NCBI GenBank assembly: GCA_934090685.1
Contig: CAKOJN010000004.1
Location: forward strand, 1 to 64,000
Reading direction: 5' to 3'
Source: an uncultured Bacilli bacterium
GTDB lineage: Bacteria > Bacillota_I > Bacilli_A > RF39 > UBA660
DNA length: 64,000 nucleotides
Below, in pieces: positions 32,374 through 40,895 of the stretch. A model generated the notes under the pieces. The model had not been told where the DNA came from, searched no databases, and saw only the letters and a program-made list of their open reading frames with translations. Numbering within the stretch: position 1 is the first letter of the stretch; every line of letters starts with the position of its first letter. Made by a program: the position numbers and the translations under genes.

Positions 32374-33085
32374 ATATTCTAATATCTTTTATTTTAAACA
32401 ACTTATTTCCTATTAAATAATAAACAATTAAATAAAATGTATCAATAATAATACCGGTTTTAATATTTAAATTACATCCCAAATCTTGATTTATTTTGTA
32501 AATAACATCTTTATCATTAAATAAATTAAACTCTAGATATGGTAAAATTGTATATTTAATAAAATTCAAACCATATCCAAGTAATATTTGTGAAATTAGA
32601 AAGGAGAAAATCAAAGTAAACATATTTATTCCAACTACAAGAGAAGTATTTTTGAAAAGTGTAGATAATAATATAATATACATACCAATAGTTAATAAAG
32701 GAAAACAATATAATATAAAATCAAATATATATTCAGTATCTATTTTTTTTATAAAAATTAAATTTATTATAATTATATAAATCATAAGTAGAAACATATA
32801 TAAATAAATTGCTAATATTTTTGATAAATATATCTTACTTCTCTTTATCGGTTTTGTTAGATAATATCTTAAATTGCCATTTGTATATTCCAAAGAAATA
32901 ATCCCACTAAATAAAACACAAGCACTTACTCCTATAAAAGGTATTAATTCAAATGAATTATTTAAAGCATCAATTCTATTATTAAATTTATATATAAAAC
33001 AAATTATTATTAAGAATATGCCAAACATAATAAGTATCTTATATTTTCCAATTTTGATATATTCATTTTTAATCAGTCTAATCAT
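32372..33085 (-). CDS. ABC-2 type transporter permease
   Basis: A 237-residue membrane protein with six hydrophobic segments. The early pattern MIRLIKNEYIKIGKYK followed by a membrane helix, and YTNGNLRYYLTKPIKRSKIY in the first loop, is typical of bacitracin/lantibiotic-type (BcrB-like) ABC-2 permeases. It overlaps the ATPase gene upstream by 8 bp, forming one exporter. Substrate unknown; relatives provide peptide-antibiotic immunity or export. Confidence 0.82.
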   Translation of the reverse strand: MIRLIKNEYIKIGKYKILIMFGIFLIIICFIYKFNNRIDALNNSFELIPFIGVSACVLFSGIISLEYTNGNLRYYLTKPIKRSKIYLSKILAIYLYMFLLMIYIIIINLIFIKKIDTEYIFDFILYCFPLLTIGMYIILLSTLFKNTSLVVGINMFTLIFSFLISQILLGYGLNFIKYTILPYLEFNLFNDKDVIYKINQDLGCNLNIKTGIIIDTFYLIVYYLIGNKLFKIKDIRI

Positions 33086-33950
33086 TACTCACCATTTCAA
33101 AAAAATCTTTTCTTAATGAATTTGAATTTTCACATATTCTATAAACTTTAATATTATTAAGTATAAGTTCTTTTGTTAGCATACTAATTGTTTCATCAGT
33201 TTCATACACTTCCAAATTATCATTAATACAATAATTATTTAACAATATTTTTGCTTTTGTAAAATCATTTACTTCAAACAAAACATTCTTTTTATTTGTT
33301 GACTTTTCAATAGTTTTAATAGATACAATCTTACCTTCGTTTATAAATATTATCTTATCGCATAATCTTTCTATTTCATTTAGCATATGTGAGGATATCA
33401 AAATGGTAGTATTTTTCATGTTTTTTAGTAAATCCATTATTTTATTAACGCCTACCGGGTCTAATCCATTTGTTGGTTCATCAAGAATTAATATTTTAGG
33501 TTTATTTATTAAAGATGCTGCGATGCCTAATCGCTCTTTCATTCCTAAAGAGTAAGTCTTAAATTTTTTTCCAAGATGCTTTTCCATCTCAACAATTCTA
33601 ACTATTTCTTTAATTCTATTTTCATCTATACCTTTAAACATAGACTTAAATAACTCTAAATTATCTTTGCCAGATAAATTTTTGTATAAGTCAGGACTTT
33701 CAATCAATGTGCCAACCAAAGACATCGCTTTTTCGAAATTTTTTTTTAAATCAATTCCAAAATATTCAATCAAACCATCATTAAATGGATACAAACCACT
33801 CATTATCTTAAGTAGTGTACTTTTACCTGCTCCGTTTGGTCCTACTAATCCTACAATTTCACCTTCGTAGATATCAAAATTAATATTATCTAATATTTTC
33901 CTATCATTTATCGACTTATTAATGTTTCTTACTTTTATTGCTTTTTGCAT
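33078..33950 (-). CDS. ABC transporter ATP-binding protein (BcrA-like)
   Basis: A 290-residue ATPase. Walker A GPNGAGKST is near residues 37-45, signature YSLGMKERLG near 135, Walker B ILILDEPTNGLD near 155, and switch His in SSHMLNE. The C-terminal ~80 residues are the extra domain found in BcrA/NatA-type exporters. It powers the permease encoded downstream. Its promoter carries a perfect palindrome (33972-33985), which suggests control by a dimeric repressor; no GntR or other regulator gene is adjacent. Confidence 0.9.
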   Translation of the reverse strand: MQKAIKVRNINKSINDRKILDNINFDIYEGEIVGLVGPNGAGKSTLLKIMSGLYPFNDGLIEYFGIDLKKNFEKAMSLVGTLIESPDLYKNLSGKDNLELFKSMFKGIDENRIKEIVRIVEMEKHLGKKFKTYSLGMKERLGIAASLINKPKILILDEPTNGLDPVGVNKIMDLLKNMKNTTILISSHMLNEIERLCDKIIFINEGKIVSIKTIEKSTNKKNVLFEVNDFTKAKILLNNYCINDNLEVYETDETISMLTKELILNNIKVYRICENSNSLRKDFFEMVSND

Positions 33951-33959
33951 ACTTTTCTC

Positions 33960-34002
33960 CTTTCATTGATGAAAGTATATACTTTATAATTTCAATATGC
34001 AA
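33960..34002 (-). promoter_or_regulatory. Promoter with palindromic operator of the ABC exporter operon
   Basis: On the minus strand TTGCAT (34002-33997), 17 bp, TATACT (33979-33974) form a good sigmaA promoter. The perfect 14-bp palindrome AAAGTATATACTTT (33972-33985) covers the -10. A second inverted repeat CTTTCAT/ATGAAAG (33960-33975) overlaps it and extends into the leader. Such symmetry over a -10 is typical of a repressor operator. Confidence 0.6.
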
Positions 34003-34035
34003 ATCGATATAAATCTATTTTTAAAATTTATTAAA

Positions 34036-34075
34036 AACAAAAAAAGAAAATAACCTTATCTAAAAAATTATTTTC
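34036..34075 (-). terminator. Terminator of the ClpB-like ATPase gene
   Basis: GAAAATAA (34046-34053) pairs with TTATTTTC (34068-34075) around a 14-nt loop; minus-strand tail is a T run broken by one G. Confidence 0.55.
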
Positions 34076-34122
34076 AGTTAAATATTTAAATTAAAATTTA
34101 TATATAAACTTTTTTTATTTTT

Positions 34123-35085
34123 TTACATATCATTTAAATCTACATTTTCTTCTAATATTATATCTTTGAATATTTCTTTAAATCTTGCTATTTCTTTAAC
34201 CTTAGCATCTTCATATACTGCCTTAGTTCTACATATTGCCTTATAAAAATGTTTTAACTTAACTTCTTTACTATTTTCATATAATGCCATTGAAAATGCA
34301 CTCATTACAATAGTTAAAGCAACATCTGGATATCTATTTCCAATTTCATAAATTCTTTTATATTCATCAGTTAACTCTACTATAAATCTAAAAATCTTTT
34401 CTTTAATGAAATCAGTATAATTTAATTTAACACCAGTTCTTTTTTCATACTTTGGATAAGTACCCAATAATATTTGAACACATTGATCCTCAGTTGGTTC
34501 TAAAACATCTACTTTTAAAAATCTTCTCAAAAAAGCTCTATCTCTTAATATATATGCTTCATATTCCTCATCAGTAGTCGCACCAATCATTTTAATGACA
34601 CCACGATCCAAACCTGGTTTTAGCATATTAGCAAAATCTATACTCATATTCGCGGTGTTTCTATTAACTAAAAGATGAACTTCATCTATAAATAATATTA
34701 TATTTTTTTTAGTCTTTAATTCATCAACAAGTAGTTGTAATCTATTTTCATTTTGTCCATCACTTTTTACTTCCCCAAGTAAGCTAGATATATTAACTTT
34801 TATTAATTCATATGGTTTTAAAGCATCTGGAATATTTCCTGTTTTCATCCTATAACCTATTCCTTCTACTATCGCAGTTTTACCTATACCTGCTTTACCA
34901 ACTAAAAGAGCACTTTTTTCTGGAGTAAGTAAAATCATTATAGTTTGTTCTATTTCACTTTCTCTTCCAATTGCTGGATTAGTTATATATTCTTTCTTAC
35001 TTAAATTTTCTCCATAAGTATCTAAAATGCTTACTTTTTTATTTGAATTTAACTCATCATTATTACTTATTTCAATTATTTCCAT
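34123..35085 (-). CDS. Single-domain AAA+ ATPase related to ClpB/ClpA first domain
   Basis: A 320-residue protein. After a variable N terminus, NPAIGRESEIEQTIMIL leads into a ClpA/ClpB-type first AAA+ module: Walker A GKAGIGKT near residue 68, Walker B ILFIDEVH near 130, sensor MIGATTDEEYE and arginine-finger region RDRAFLRRF. The second AAA+ module, the N-domain and any ClpP-docking loop are absent, so it is not a normal Clp unfoldase. It may remodel a specific partner or bind a target as an adaptor. The start ATG 35085 has AGGTGAT upstream. No cotranscribed neighbour; the gene stands alone before tRNA-Asn. Confidence 0.75.
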   Translation of the reverse strand: MEIIEISNNDELNSNKKVSILDTYGENLSKKEYITNPAIGRESEIEQTIMILLTPEKSALLVGKAGIGKTAIVEGIGYRMKTGNIPDALKPYELIKVNISSLLGEVKSDGQNENRLQLLVDELKTKKNIILFIDEVHLLVNRNTANMSIDFANMLKPGLDRGVIKMIGATTDEEYEAYILRDRAFLRRFLKVDVLEPTEDQCVQILLGTYPKYEKRTGVKLNYTDFIKEKIFRFIVELTDEYKRIYEIGNRYPDVALTIVMSAFSMALYENSKEVKLKHFYKAICRTKAVYEDAKVKEIARFKEIFKDIILEENVDLNDM

Positions 35086-35144
35086 AATATCACCTATTTT
35101 CACTATAATTTTATCAATTTTTATACTAAAAGTCTATATTTTTA

Positions 35145-35173
35145 TTGACAAATGTAACTTGCAAGGTTATAAT
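35145..35173 (+). promoter_or_regulatory. Promoter of tRNA-Asn
   Basis: Consensus TTGACA (35145-35150), 17-bp spacer, consensus TATAAT (35168-35173), ending 13 bp before the tRNA 5' end. Confidence 0.8.
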
Positions 35174-35186
35174 TATTTATGCAAGT

Positions 35187-35262
35187 GCCTGATTAGCTCA
35201 GTCGGTAGAGCGCACGGCTGTTAACCGTTAGGTCGTAGGTTCGAGTCCTACATCAGGCGCCA
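35187..35262 (+). tRNA. tRNA-Asn (anticodon GTT)
   Basis: A complete 76-nt tRNA. Acceptor GCCTGAT/ATCAGGC, discriminator G, encoded CCA, D arm GCTC/GAGC, anticodon loop CTGTTAA (GTT) and T arm GTAGG/CCTAC with loop TTCGAGT. The outermost anticodon-stem pair is a C-T mismatch, which is tolerated at that position. Confidence 0.95.
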
Positions 35263-35274
35263 GTTTAAAAAATA

Positions 35275-35298
35275 ACTCAAGTTTCCTTGAGTTTTTTT
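35275..35298. terminator. Bidirectional terminator of tRNA-Asn and feoB
   Basis: ACTCAAG (35275-35281) pairs with CTTGAGT (35286-35292) around TTTC; T run on the plus strand and TATTTTTT on the minus strand. Confidence 0.8.
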
Positions 35299-37270
35299 AT
35301 ATAAATATATTTAGAATTAGAAGAAACATTATTCCGGTTAACAGCGGTATCATAAATGAATATATCATCCATTTAAATCCTACTTCACTTTTGATTGTTG
35401 ATAAAGTAGTGGCACATGGAAAATGCATTATTGAAAATAATATCGTACTCATCGCAGTTACTATGGTCCAATTATTATCTATTAAAATATTTTTTATTGT
35501 AAAATAATTACTTATTAATGAAACAGATGATTCATTTACATATCCCATAATCATAAGTGGCATAACTATTTCATTAGCGGGAATACCAAGTATAAATGAT
35601 GTTAATATAGTCCCATCTAATCCCAATAATTTTGCAAAAGGATTTAGAAACGTTGAAATATAAACTAATAATGAAATATTATTAATATTTATTTTAGTAA
35701 GTATATATATAATTAATCCAGCAGGTAATGATATTAAAACTGCTTTTTTTAATATACTTAATGACTTATAAACAAAACTTGTTTTAATTATTTTAGATAA
35801 TTTTACTTTTTTATAATCAGGTAATTCTAATACAAAAAATCCTGGATAACCTTTTAATATAGTTTTTGATAAAACAAATGATGTTAATAATGATATAGAA
35901 ATAGCAAATAAGACAAATAGGGTTAAATAAAGTGCGACTAATATCTTATTATTACTTGTAACAAAAAACATACTTATTATCGCTATTATCATTGGGAATC
36001 TACCATTACATGGTATAAATGAATTTGTTAGAATAGCAAGCAATTTATCACGTTTACTATCAATTATTCTACTTCCGACTATCGCGCATGCATTACATCC
36101 AAATCCAGAACATATTGTTAATGATTGCTTCCCATGACAATTTGCTTTAGAACAAACCTTATCTAGATTAAATGCTATTCTAGGTAATATACCGCTCTCT
36201 TCTGCATAAGTAAATAGAAAGAAAAATATAACTAGTGGTGGAAACATAACTGATACTATAAATGATACTACTCTAAATACTCCAAATATCAAAGGTTCAT
36301 ATATAATTTTAGGTATACATAGAATATTAGATAATTTAAACAATACATTTTCAAAATAAATAAATAATTTGCTTAGAAGTTCACTAGGATAATTTGCTAA
36401 AACAATAGTTATTAAAAATATAGCAAAAATCATTACTAGCATTAATGGAATAGTATATATTTTATTAGAAAAAATTTTATCTAGTTTTGACATAGTCTTT
36501 TCATTATTCTTAATTTGTACAAGACTACAAATATTTTTACTTCTATCATTAATGCTTACAGCAATTGAATCAGCAATTTCTTCACTATTTATAGACATAA
36601 TATATTTTTTAATATCATCATTTAATATAGTATCATTATTTAATTTTTCAATAGTTTCAATAAAATCAATATCTTTTTCCAATATCTTAACTGCAACAAA
36701 TCTATTTTTATATGGTTCTTCTACATGGTCAATTATAAATGAAATGTGTTTTTCAATAGTGTCATTGTAATTAAATTTATATCTAAAAACTGAATGTTTT
36801 TCTAATGAATTAAATAGCTCTTTTATACCATCTTTTTCTCTAGCAGAACATTGTACTATTTCTATTCCAAGTATTTCTTTTAAGTATTCAATATCTATTT
36901 CAATTTGTTTATTATTTAACTCATCAACCATATTTAAACAAAGAATAATATTTTTATTTATTTCTGATATTTGTAATAGCAAATTTAAATTTTTTTCTAA
37001 ATTACAAGCATCACAAACATAAATAATTTTTTCATAACAAGTAAAATAAAGAGTATTTCTTGTTATAATTTCTTCATCACTAAGACTAGATAAAGAATAA
37101 ATACCAGGTAAATCAATTAATTTATATTTAGTATTTTTTATTTGCTTACTAGTGACCTCAACGGTTTTACCAGTCCAGTTACCAGTATGTTCATGAGATT
37201 TAGTTAATATATTATAAATTGAAGATTTACCAACATTTGGATTTCCACATAATAAAATATCGTTATTCAT
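35297..37270 (-). CDS. feoB: Ferrous iron transporter FeoB
   Basis: A 657-residue Fe2+ uptake protein. The N-terminal G domain has G1 GNPNVGKSS (residues 8-16), switch region HTGNWTGKTVEV, G3 DLPGIYSLS and G4 LNMVDE. A helical domain follows, then two Gate-type membrane halves (about 280-657) with NANCHGKQSLTICSGFGCNA and a C-terminal hydrophobic end. The residue after GNW is Thr rather than the usual Pro. It overlaps feoA by 8 bp. No third feoC gene is present. Confidence 0.94.
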   Translation of the reverse strand: MNNDILLCGNPNVGKSSIYNILTKSHEHTGNWTGKTVEVTSKQIKNTKYKLIDLPGIYSLSSLSDEEIITRNTLYFTCYEKIIYVCDACNLEKNLNLLLQISEINKNIILCLNMVDELNNKQIEIDIEYLKEILGIEIVQCSAREKDGIKELFNSLEKHSVFRYKFNYNDTIEKHISFIIDHVEEPYKNRFVAVKILEKDIDFIETIEKLNNDTILNDDIKKYIMSINSEEIADSIAVSINDRSKNICSLVQIKNNEKTMSKLDKIFSNKIYTIPLMLVMIFAIFLITIVLANYPSELLSKLFIYFENVLFKLSNILCIPKIIYEPLIFGVFRVVSFIVSVMFPPLVIFFFLFTYAEESGILPRIAFNLDKVCSKANCHGKQSLTICSGFGCNACAIVGSRIIDSKRDKLLAILTNSFIPCNGRFPMIIAIISMFFVTSNNKILVALYLTLFVLFAISISLLTSFVLSKTILKGYPGFFVLELPDYKKVKLSKIIKTSFVYKSLSILKKAVLISLPAGLIIYILTKININNISLLVYISTFLNPFAKLLGLDGTILTSFILGIPANEIVMPLMIMGYVNESSVSLISNYFTIKNILIDNNWTIVTAMSTILFSIMHFPCATTLSTIKSEVGFKWMIYSFMIPLLTGIMFLLILNIFI

Positions 37271-37487
37271 TATCCACCTCTATTTTATACGCATCTTCTT
37301 TTCTCAATGCAATAAAAGTGTCTTTTATTTTATAACATGATGGATTTTTAAACACAGAATCATACATTTTCTCTATAACTTGGCCTGGTATAAAACCAAG
37401 ATCATATAGTCTTCTCTTTTTAATACCATGAAAATCTATATTTTTAAGTATAAACTTTTTATTAACATCAATTTCACTTAATTTCAT
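37263..37487 (-). CDS. feoA: Ferrous iron transport protein FeoA
   Basis: A 74-residue SH3-like protein that accompanies FeoB and is needed for Fe2+ uptake. KRRLYDLGFIPGQVIEKMY is the typical FeoA core, and the protein ends with IALRKEDAYKIEV. It precedes feoB with an 8-bp overlap. The short divergent intergenic region (37488-37555) shows no convincing Fur box. Confidence 0.9.
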   Translation of the reverse strand: MKLSEIDVNKKFILKNIDFHGIKKRRLYDLGFIPGQVIEKMYDSVFKNPSCYKIKDTFIALRKEDAYKIEVDNE

Positions 37488-37555
37488 GCTAGTTCACCTA
37501 CCTATGATAATATATGTATTCTTTCTTTTTTTGATATTAAAACATATTATTAAGT

Positions 37556-37936
37556 ATGAAAGAAAGTTTCCATGACATTTTCAATACAAACCCAAGATAT
37601 TCAACAACTGTTGGATTTATTTTAGGTTTACTTCTAGTAGATAATTTAACCGCTCCTGAACAGAATACATTAGGAAACTGGATCATTTTAATTGGACAAA
37701 CTATTTTAACAAATGCCGCTTCTCAAAATATAATTGAATCTAGAATCGGAGGCACTATTATCAATATAAATTCAAAGGAAGCAAAATGTATTTATAATCC
37801 ACCAGTGTATAATATTGAAAAAATTCGTAAAATAATAAAAGAATTATATTCAGATAGTGAAGGCGATGTGGAGGTTTTGAAAAAAAGCATTGATAATTTA
37901 CAAAAAGAAATAAATAAATTAAAAAAGAGTAATTAA
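37556..37936 (+). CDS. Small membrane protein with coiled-coil tail, unknown
   Basis: A 126-residue protein. A short N-terminal segment (SFHDIFNTNPRYSTTVGFIL) runs into one or two hydrophobic helices (about 18-55). A central part contains ESRIGGTIININSKEAKCIY, and a C-terminal heptad-like helix (about 100-124, LKKSIDNLQKEINKLKK) is likely a coiled coil. No family recognised. Its last 4 bp overlap the end of the convergent gene. Confidence 0.65.
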   Translation: MKESFHDIFNTNPRYSTTVGFILGLLLVDNLTAPEQNTLGNWIILIGQTILTNAASQNIIESRIGGTIININSKEAKCIYNPPVYNIEKIRKIIKELYSDSEGDVEVLKKSIDNLQKEINKLKKSN

Positions 37937-37952
37937 TTAATAACTACTCTTT
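37924..37952. terminator. Shared terminator of two convergent genes
   Basis: AAAGAGTA (37924-37931) pairs with TACTCTTT (37945-37952). The hairpin contains both stop codons and has A/T runs on both sides. Confidence 0.6.
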
Positions 37953-39123
37953 CTAAATCCTTTTTATTTCCAATAATTTTAACAGTGTATCTTGAAAGTT
38001 CATCAGAATCATATACTTTATTATCCCTTAAATTTTCAATATAAACACTTAATTTATCTCTATAATCTTGTTTTAATGATATGTAAACATTATGATTTCC
38101 CTTTTTATTATAAAAATTGTAATAACATTCATAATATCTAACTTCAATACCTATTTTACCATTCATGCTTTCAGAATATTCATACTCATATTTAGTATTA
38201 TAATTACCATTGAAATATATATAGAATTTCTTTGATTCATTTTGAGGCAAATTATATTCTTCATATTTCCTAGTAAAATTATACTTCTCACTTACATCTT
38301 TTATGGTTTTAATTTTACTAACTTTGTAACCAGTTAATGCAATTCCAAGAGCAAATATAAATATGATAATAATTAATGATATAAACCAAAATAATTTATT
38401 AATTTTCTTTTTAAATAATGTTTTATTAACTAATAGAAGTGCCCACAAAGTTAATAACATAACTGCGAATAATATAATGTTAATTCCATATATTTTAACA
38501 CCATCCATTACAGCAAATAATCCAGCAATGAATGCTATGCATGCCCATAACCATAAGAATAATAATACAAGCATCACTACTACTTTTAATGTTTTAAAGA
38601 TAATTCTATGTTTTCTTTCGCTCTTAGATTCAAATATTTTTTTAGTAGTTGGTATAGAAGAAACTTCTGTGATTTCATTTTTAAAATTCTGTTTTATTTC
38701 ATTTGAAGCAATCTTTATATCTTCTGTTATTTTTTTAGTTTCTTTTTTTATTTTCTCTATATTTTTCTTGGATTTATTTTTACGAGTAAATTTTGCATTA
38801 AATCTTTCTTCAAAATCATTTACCTTATTTTCAAACTTTTTGATTTTACTTTCTTTCTTACTTTTTTTATTCTTATTAGTAAAAATATGTTTTATTTTAT
38901 ATGATAAATCATGACAATTATTAATTTCAATTTCCTTTAAGACAATCTCATCAATATTACCAAAAGATTTAATAATCTCAGTTATTTTTTTACCATTCTT
39001 TTTTTCACTATCAATAATATTTCTATATTTTGATAAAATTAAACTTTTCTTTTTTTGACTGATGTCTTCTAATTTATCATTTAATTCATTTAAAAACTTT
39101 TGATCTTTTTTCATTGCATTCAC
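37933..39123 (-). CDS. DUF1700 (HAAS)-like membrane protein
   Basis: A 396-residue protein. The first ~65 residues (FLNELNDKLEDISQKKKSLI and IIKSFGNIDEI) match the HAAS/DUF1700 helical domain. A Lys-rich linker (about 75-165) follows, then three or four membrane segments (about 175-275) and an extracytoplasmic C-terminal domain with paired aromatic strands (GKIGIEVRYYECYYNFYNK). DUF1700 proteins usually accompany a PadR regulator, but none is near. Function unknown. Confidence 0.65.
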   Translation of the reverse strand: MNAMKKDQKFLNELNDKLEDISQKKKSLILSKYRNIIDSEKKNGKKITEIIKSFGNIDEIVLKEIEINNCHDLSYKIKHIFTNKNKKSKKESKIKKFENKVNDFEERFNAKFTRKNKSKKNIEKIKKETKKITEDIKIASNEIKQNFKNEITEVSSIPTTKKIFESKSERKHRIIFKTLKVVVMLVLLFLWLWACIAFIAGLFAVMDGVKIYGINIILFAVMLLTLWALLLVNKTLFKKKINKLFWFISLIIIIFIFALGIALTGYKVSKIKTIKDVSEKYNFTRKYEEYNLPQNESKKFYIYFNGNYNTKYEYEYSESMNGKIGIEVRYYECYYNFYNKKGNHNVYISLKQDYRDKLSVYIENLRDNKVYDSDELSRYTVKIIGNKKDLERVVIN

Positions 39124-39163
39124 CTTTATTTAAAATATATGATATTCTATTATCCATTATTTG

Positions 39164-39766
39164 TCAATTAAATATTTTTTTAATCTCTTTTCTAATAGTT
39201 TTTTTAACTGATTTAATAATCTCATCTATTAAATCATTTATAAAGTCTGTAATTAATTCAGATATACTTTTTTCCTTTGCTTCCTTATTGTTTAAAGTTT
39301 GATCACTCCATACTCCTATCTTTTTTTCTTTAATATTTTTTTCTACATTTTTAAGCTCATTTGTATATAAATAGTCACCATAAATATATGCAACTTTTGC
39401 ATATCCATGTTCAATTAATTCTTTTTGTAATAAAGAACCATCAACATAAATCCATCCTAATGTTCTTTTATACTTATCTAGTTTATCACTTCCAGGATCA
39501 TATTCTATTTCAAGTTTTTTAGCATTTTTAACTCTATTACATGTATAATTACTTGCTTCTTTTCCATAAGGTTCTGCTTTTTTCTTAGGATGAACTGTTT
39601 CTGGAGTATCAACTGCAAGAAATCTAATAGTTGAAACTTCACCATCTATTTTCGCTTTAATGGTGTCTCCATCTACACATGAATCAAACTCTATTTCTTT
39701 TCTTTCTGCATTAACAGTTAATGGAAAAATAATTAAAATAAAAAATATTATTACTACTCTTTTCAT
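39164..39766 (-). CDS. Secreted thermonuclease-like (SNase) protein
   Basis: A 200-residue protein with an N-terminal signal peptide (MKRVVIIFFILIIFPLTVNA) and a staphylococcal nuclease OB-fold domain (about 22-145). Catalytic positions can be matched: Arg in IRFLAVDTPE, Asp/Glu in DTPET, and Arg in YKRTLGWIY. Secreted SNases cut DNA and RNA using Ca2+. A C-terminal extension of about 50 residues is a charged amphipathic helix not found in the minimal enzyme; it may bind membrane or wall. Confidence 0.88.
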   Translation of the reverse strand: MKRVVIIFFILIIFPLTVNAERKEIEFDSCVDGDTIKAKIDGEVSTIRFLAVDTPETVHPKKKAEPYGKEASNYTCNRVKNAKKLEIEYDPGSDKLDKYKRTLGWIYVDGSLLQKELIEHGYAKVAYIYGDYLYTNELKNVEKNIKEKKIGVWSDQTLNNKEAKEKSISELITDFINDLIDEIIKSVKKTIRKEIKKIFN

Positions 39767-39805
39767 AATAATATTTTATCACATTAATAATAGTTTTTAA
39801 ATAGT

Positions 39806-40114
39806 TTAACTTAGTTCTGACAGTTTATTACTGTATTTTGTATATGACTTTTCAATATTTTTTTCATCCTCTTGAGTTATTGAATACCATCCTTTAGAAA
39901 ACATTAAATTATATATATCCCTAGCTATATCTTTTGTATCTTCAAATATACTCATTACTTCTTTATATAAGTATTTATTACTCATTTCGTTAATCGCAAC
40001 GCTATAACTATTAGATATATTTTTTTCACAAAGCATAATATCATTTAAAATATCTTCATCATTCATACACTCATCTTTAGGAACTTGTTCACATTCATTT
40101 TTAATTGTTTTCAT
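39806..40114 (-). CDS. CotF-family spore coat protein
   Basis: A 102-residue helical protein matching the CotF/ferritin-like coat family: NDIMLCEKNISNSYSVAINE, then SNKYLYKEVMSIFEDTKDIA and NLMFSKGWYSITQ. In Bacilli and Clostridia these proteins are part of the spore coat. The N terminus has two Cys residues (NECEQVPKDEC). It lies 12 bp after the smaller coat-like gene and is probably cotranscribed with it. Confidence 0.85.
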   Translation of the reverse strand: MKTIKNECEQVPKDECMNDEDILNDIMLCEKNISNSYSVAINEMSNKYLYKEVMSIFEDTKDIARDIYNLMFSKGWYSITQEDEKNIEKSYTKYSNKLSELS

Positions 40115-40126
40115 AATTTATTCTCC

Positions 40127-40324
40127 TTATTGCAATATATTTAATAAATTTCTATAATGTTTAGAATGCATTTTTTTAACTTTTATTAAAATGTTTTTAA
40201 CTTCTTCGTCATCAACGCATTCTAAAAATGAATATACCTTCTTATTCATAATGAAATTCCAATTTAACATATCTTCTATATATAATAAATCTTTGACTGA
40301 TATTATATTAGGTGTTTCTTTCAT
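40127..40324 (-). CDS. Small spore coat-like partner protein
   Basis: A 65-residue protein. TPNIISVKDLLYIEDMLNWN, a central helix and a terminal MHSKHYRNLL resemble small coat-associated proteins encoded next to CotF-like genes in Clostridia and other sporeformers. It is probably the short partner of the CotF-like protein downstream. Assignment rests on pattern and context. Confidence 0.6.
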   Translation of the reverse strand: MKETPNIISVKDLLYIEDMLNWNFIMNKKVYSFLECVDDEEVKNILIKVKKMHSKHYRNLLNILQ

Positions 40325-40392
40325 ATTTTTACCTCCTAGTTATATTATTTACAAATATGTATATAATAATAGTGTAAAAAAATTCCAAAATT

Positions 40393-40433
40393 TTAGCACT
40401 TACTATTGACAAGTGCTAATTATTGAGTATAAT
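40393..40433 (+). promoter_or_regulatory. CIRCE element and promoter of hsp20
   Basis: TTAGCACTT (40393-40401), 9 bp, AAGTGCTAA (40411-40419) is a perfect inverted repeat that differs from the CIRCE consensus only at the innermost pair. CIRCE is the binding site of the heat-shock repressor HrcA. The -35 TTGACA (40406-40411) lies inside it and TATAAT is at 40428-40433 (16-bp spacer), so HrcA binding would block the polymerase directly. Confidence 0.85.
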
Positions 40434-40457
40434 TATAATTGTAAGGAGATGATAATA

Positions 40458-40856
40458 ATGAGTTTATTACCAGGAAAATTTTATTTAGATGATTTCTTTG
40501 ATGATTTTGCATTACCTAAAATGCCAAAAATGGAGTTAATGAAAACTGATGTCTATGAGAAAGGTGGTAACATTCATATTGAAATGGATGTCCCAGGATT
40601 TGATAAAAATGACATTAAAATTGATGTAGAAGATGGTATTCTTACTATTGAAGCAGAAAAATCTGAATCAAAAGAAGATAAAGAAGGTAAAAATTATTAT
40701 AGAAGAGAAAGATCTTATGGTTCATTTAAGAGACAATTCAATGTTGGAAGCGTTAAAGAAAATGAAATCAATGCTAAATTCCACAATGGTGTATTAAAAA
40801 TCTCTTTCCCAAAAGAAGAAAAGAAAGAAACAAAGAAATTTATCGAAATAAAATAA
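40458..40856 (+). CDS. Small heat shock protein Hsp20
   Basis: A 132-residue chaperone that holds unfolding proteins. The alpha-crystallin domain runs from about residue 28 to 125. NIHIEMDVPGFDKNDIKIDV and GVLKISFPK are characteristic, and the C terminus has a short charged tail. ATG 40458 is chosen, with AAGGAG upstream; the ATG at 40413 lies inside the operator. A CIRCE element overlaps its promoter, so expression should rise when HrcA is released by heat. Single gene with its own terminator. Confidence 0.94.
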   Translation: MSLLPGKFYLDDFFDDFALPKMPKMELMKTDVYEKGGNIHIEMDVPGFDKNDIKIDVEDGILTIEAEKSESKEDKEGKNYYRRERSYGSFKRQFNVGSVKENEINAKFHNGVLKISFPKEEKKETKKFIEIK

Positions 40857-40865
40857 ATAAAATTA

Positions 40866-40895
40866 AAAAAGGTTCACATCAATGTGAATCTTTTA
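40866..40895. terminator. Bidirectional terminator between hsp20 and ychF
   Basis: GGTTCACA pairs with TGTGAATC (one wobble) around a 4-nt loop; A run on one side and T run on the other serve both convergent genes. Confidence 0.75.

Noticed and set aside
37488..37555. A possible Fur box upstream of feoA
   Set aside because: The region holds only a loose GATAAT-like match; it does not meet the 19-bp consensus.
38363..38914. A 183-codon plus-strand frame opposite the DUF1700-like gene
   Set aside because: Its composition is that of an antisense shadow of Lys-rich coding sequence; the minus-strand gene has a recognisable domain.
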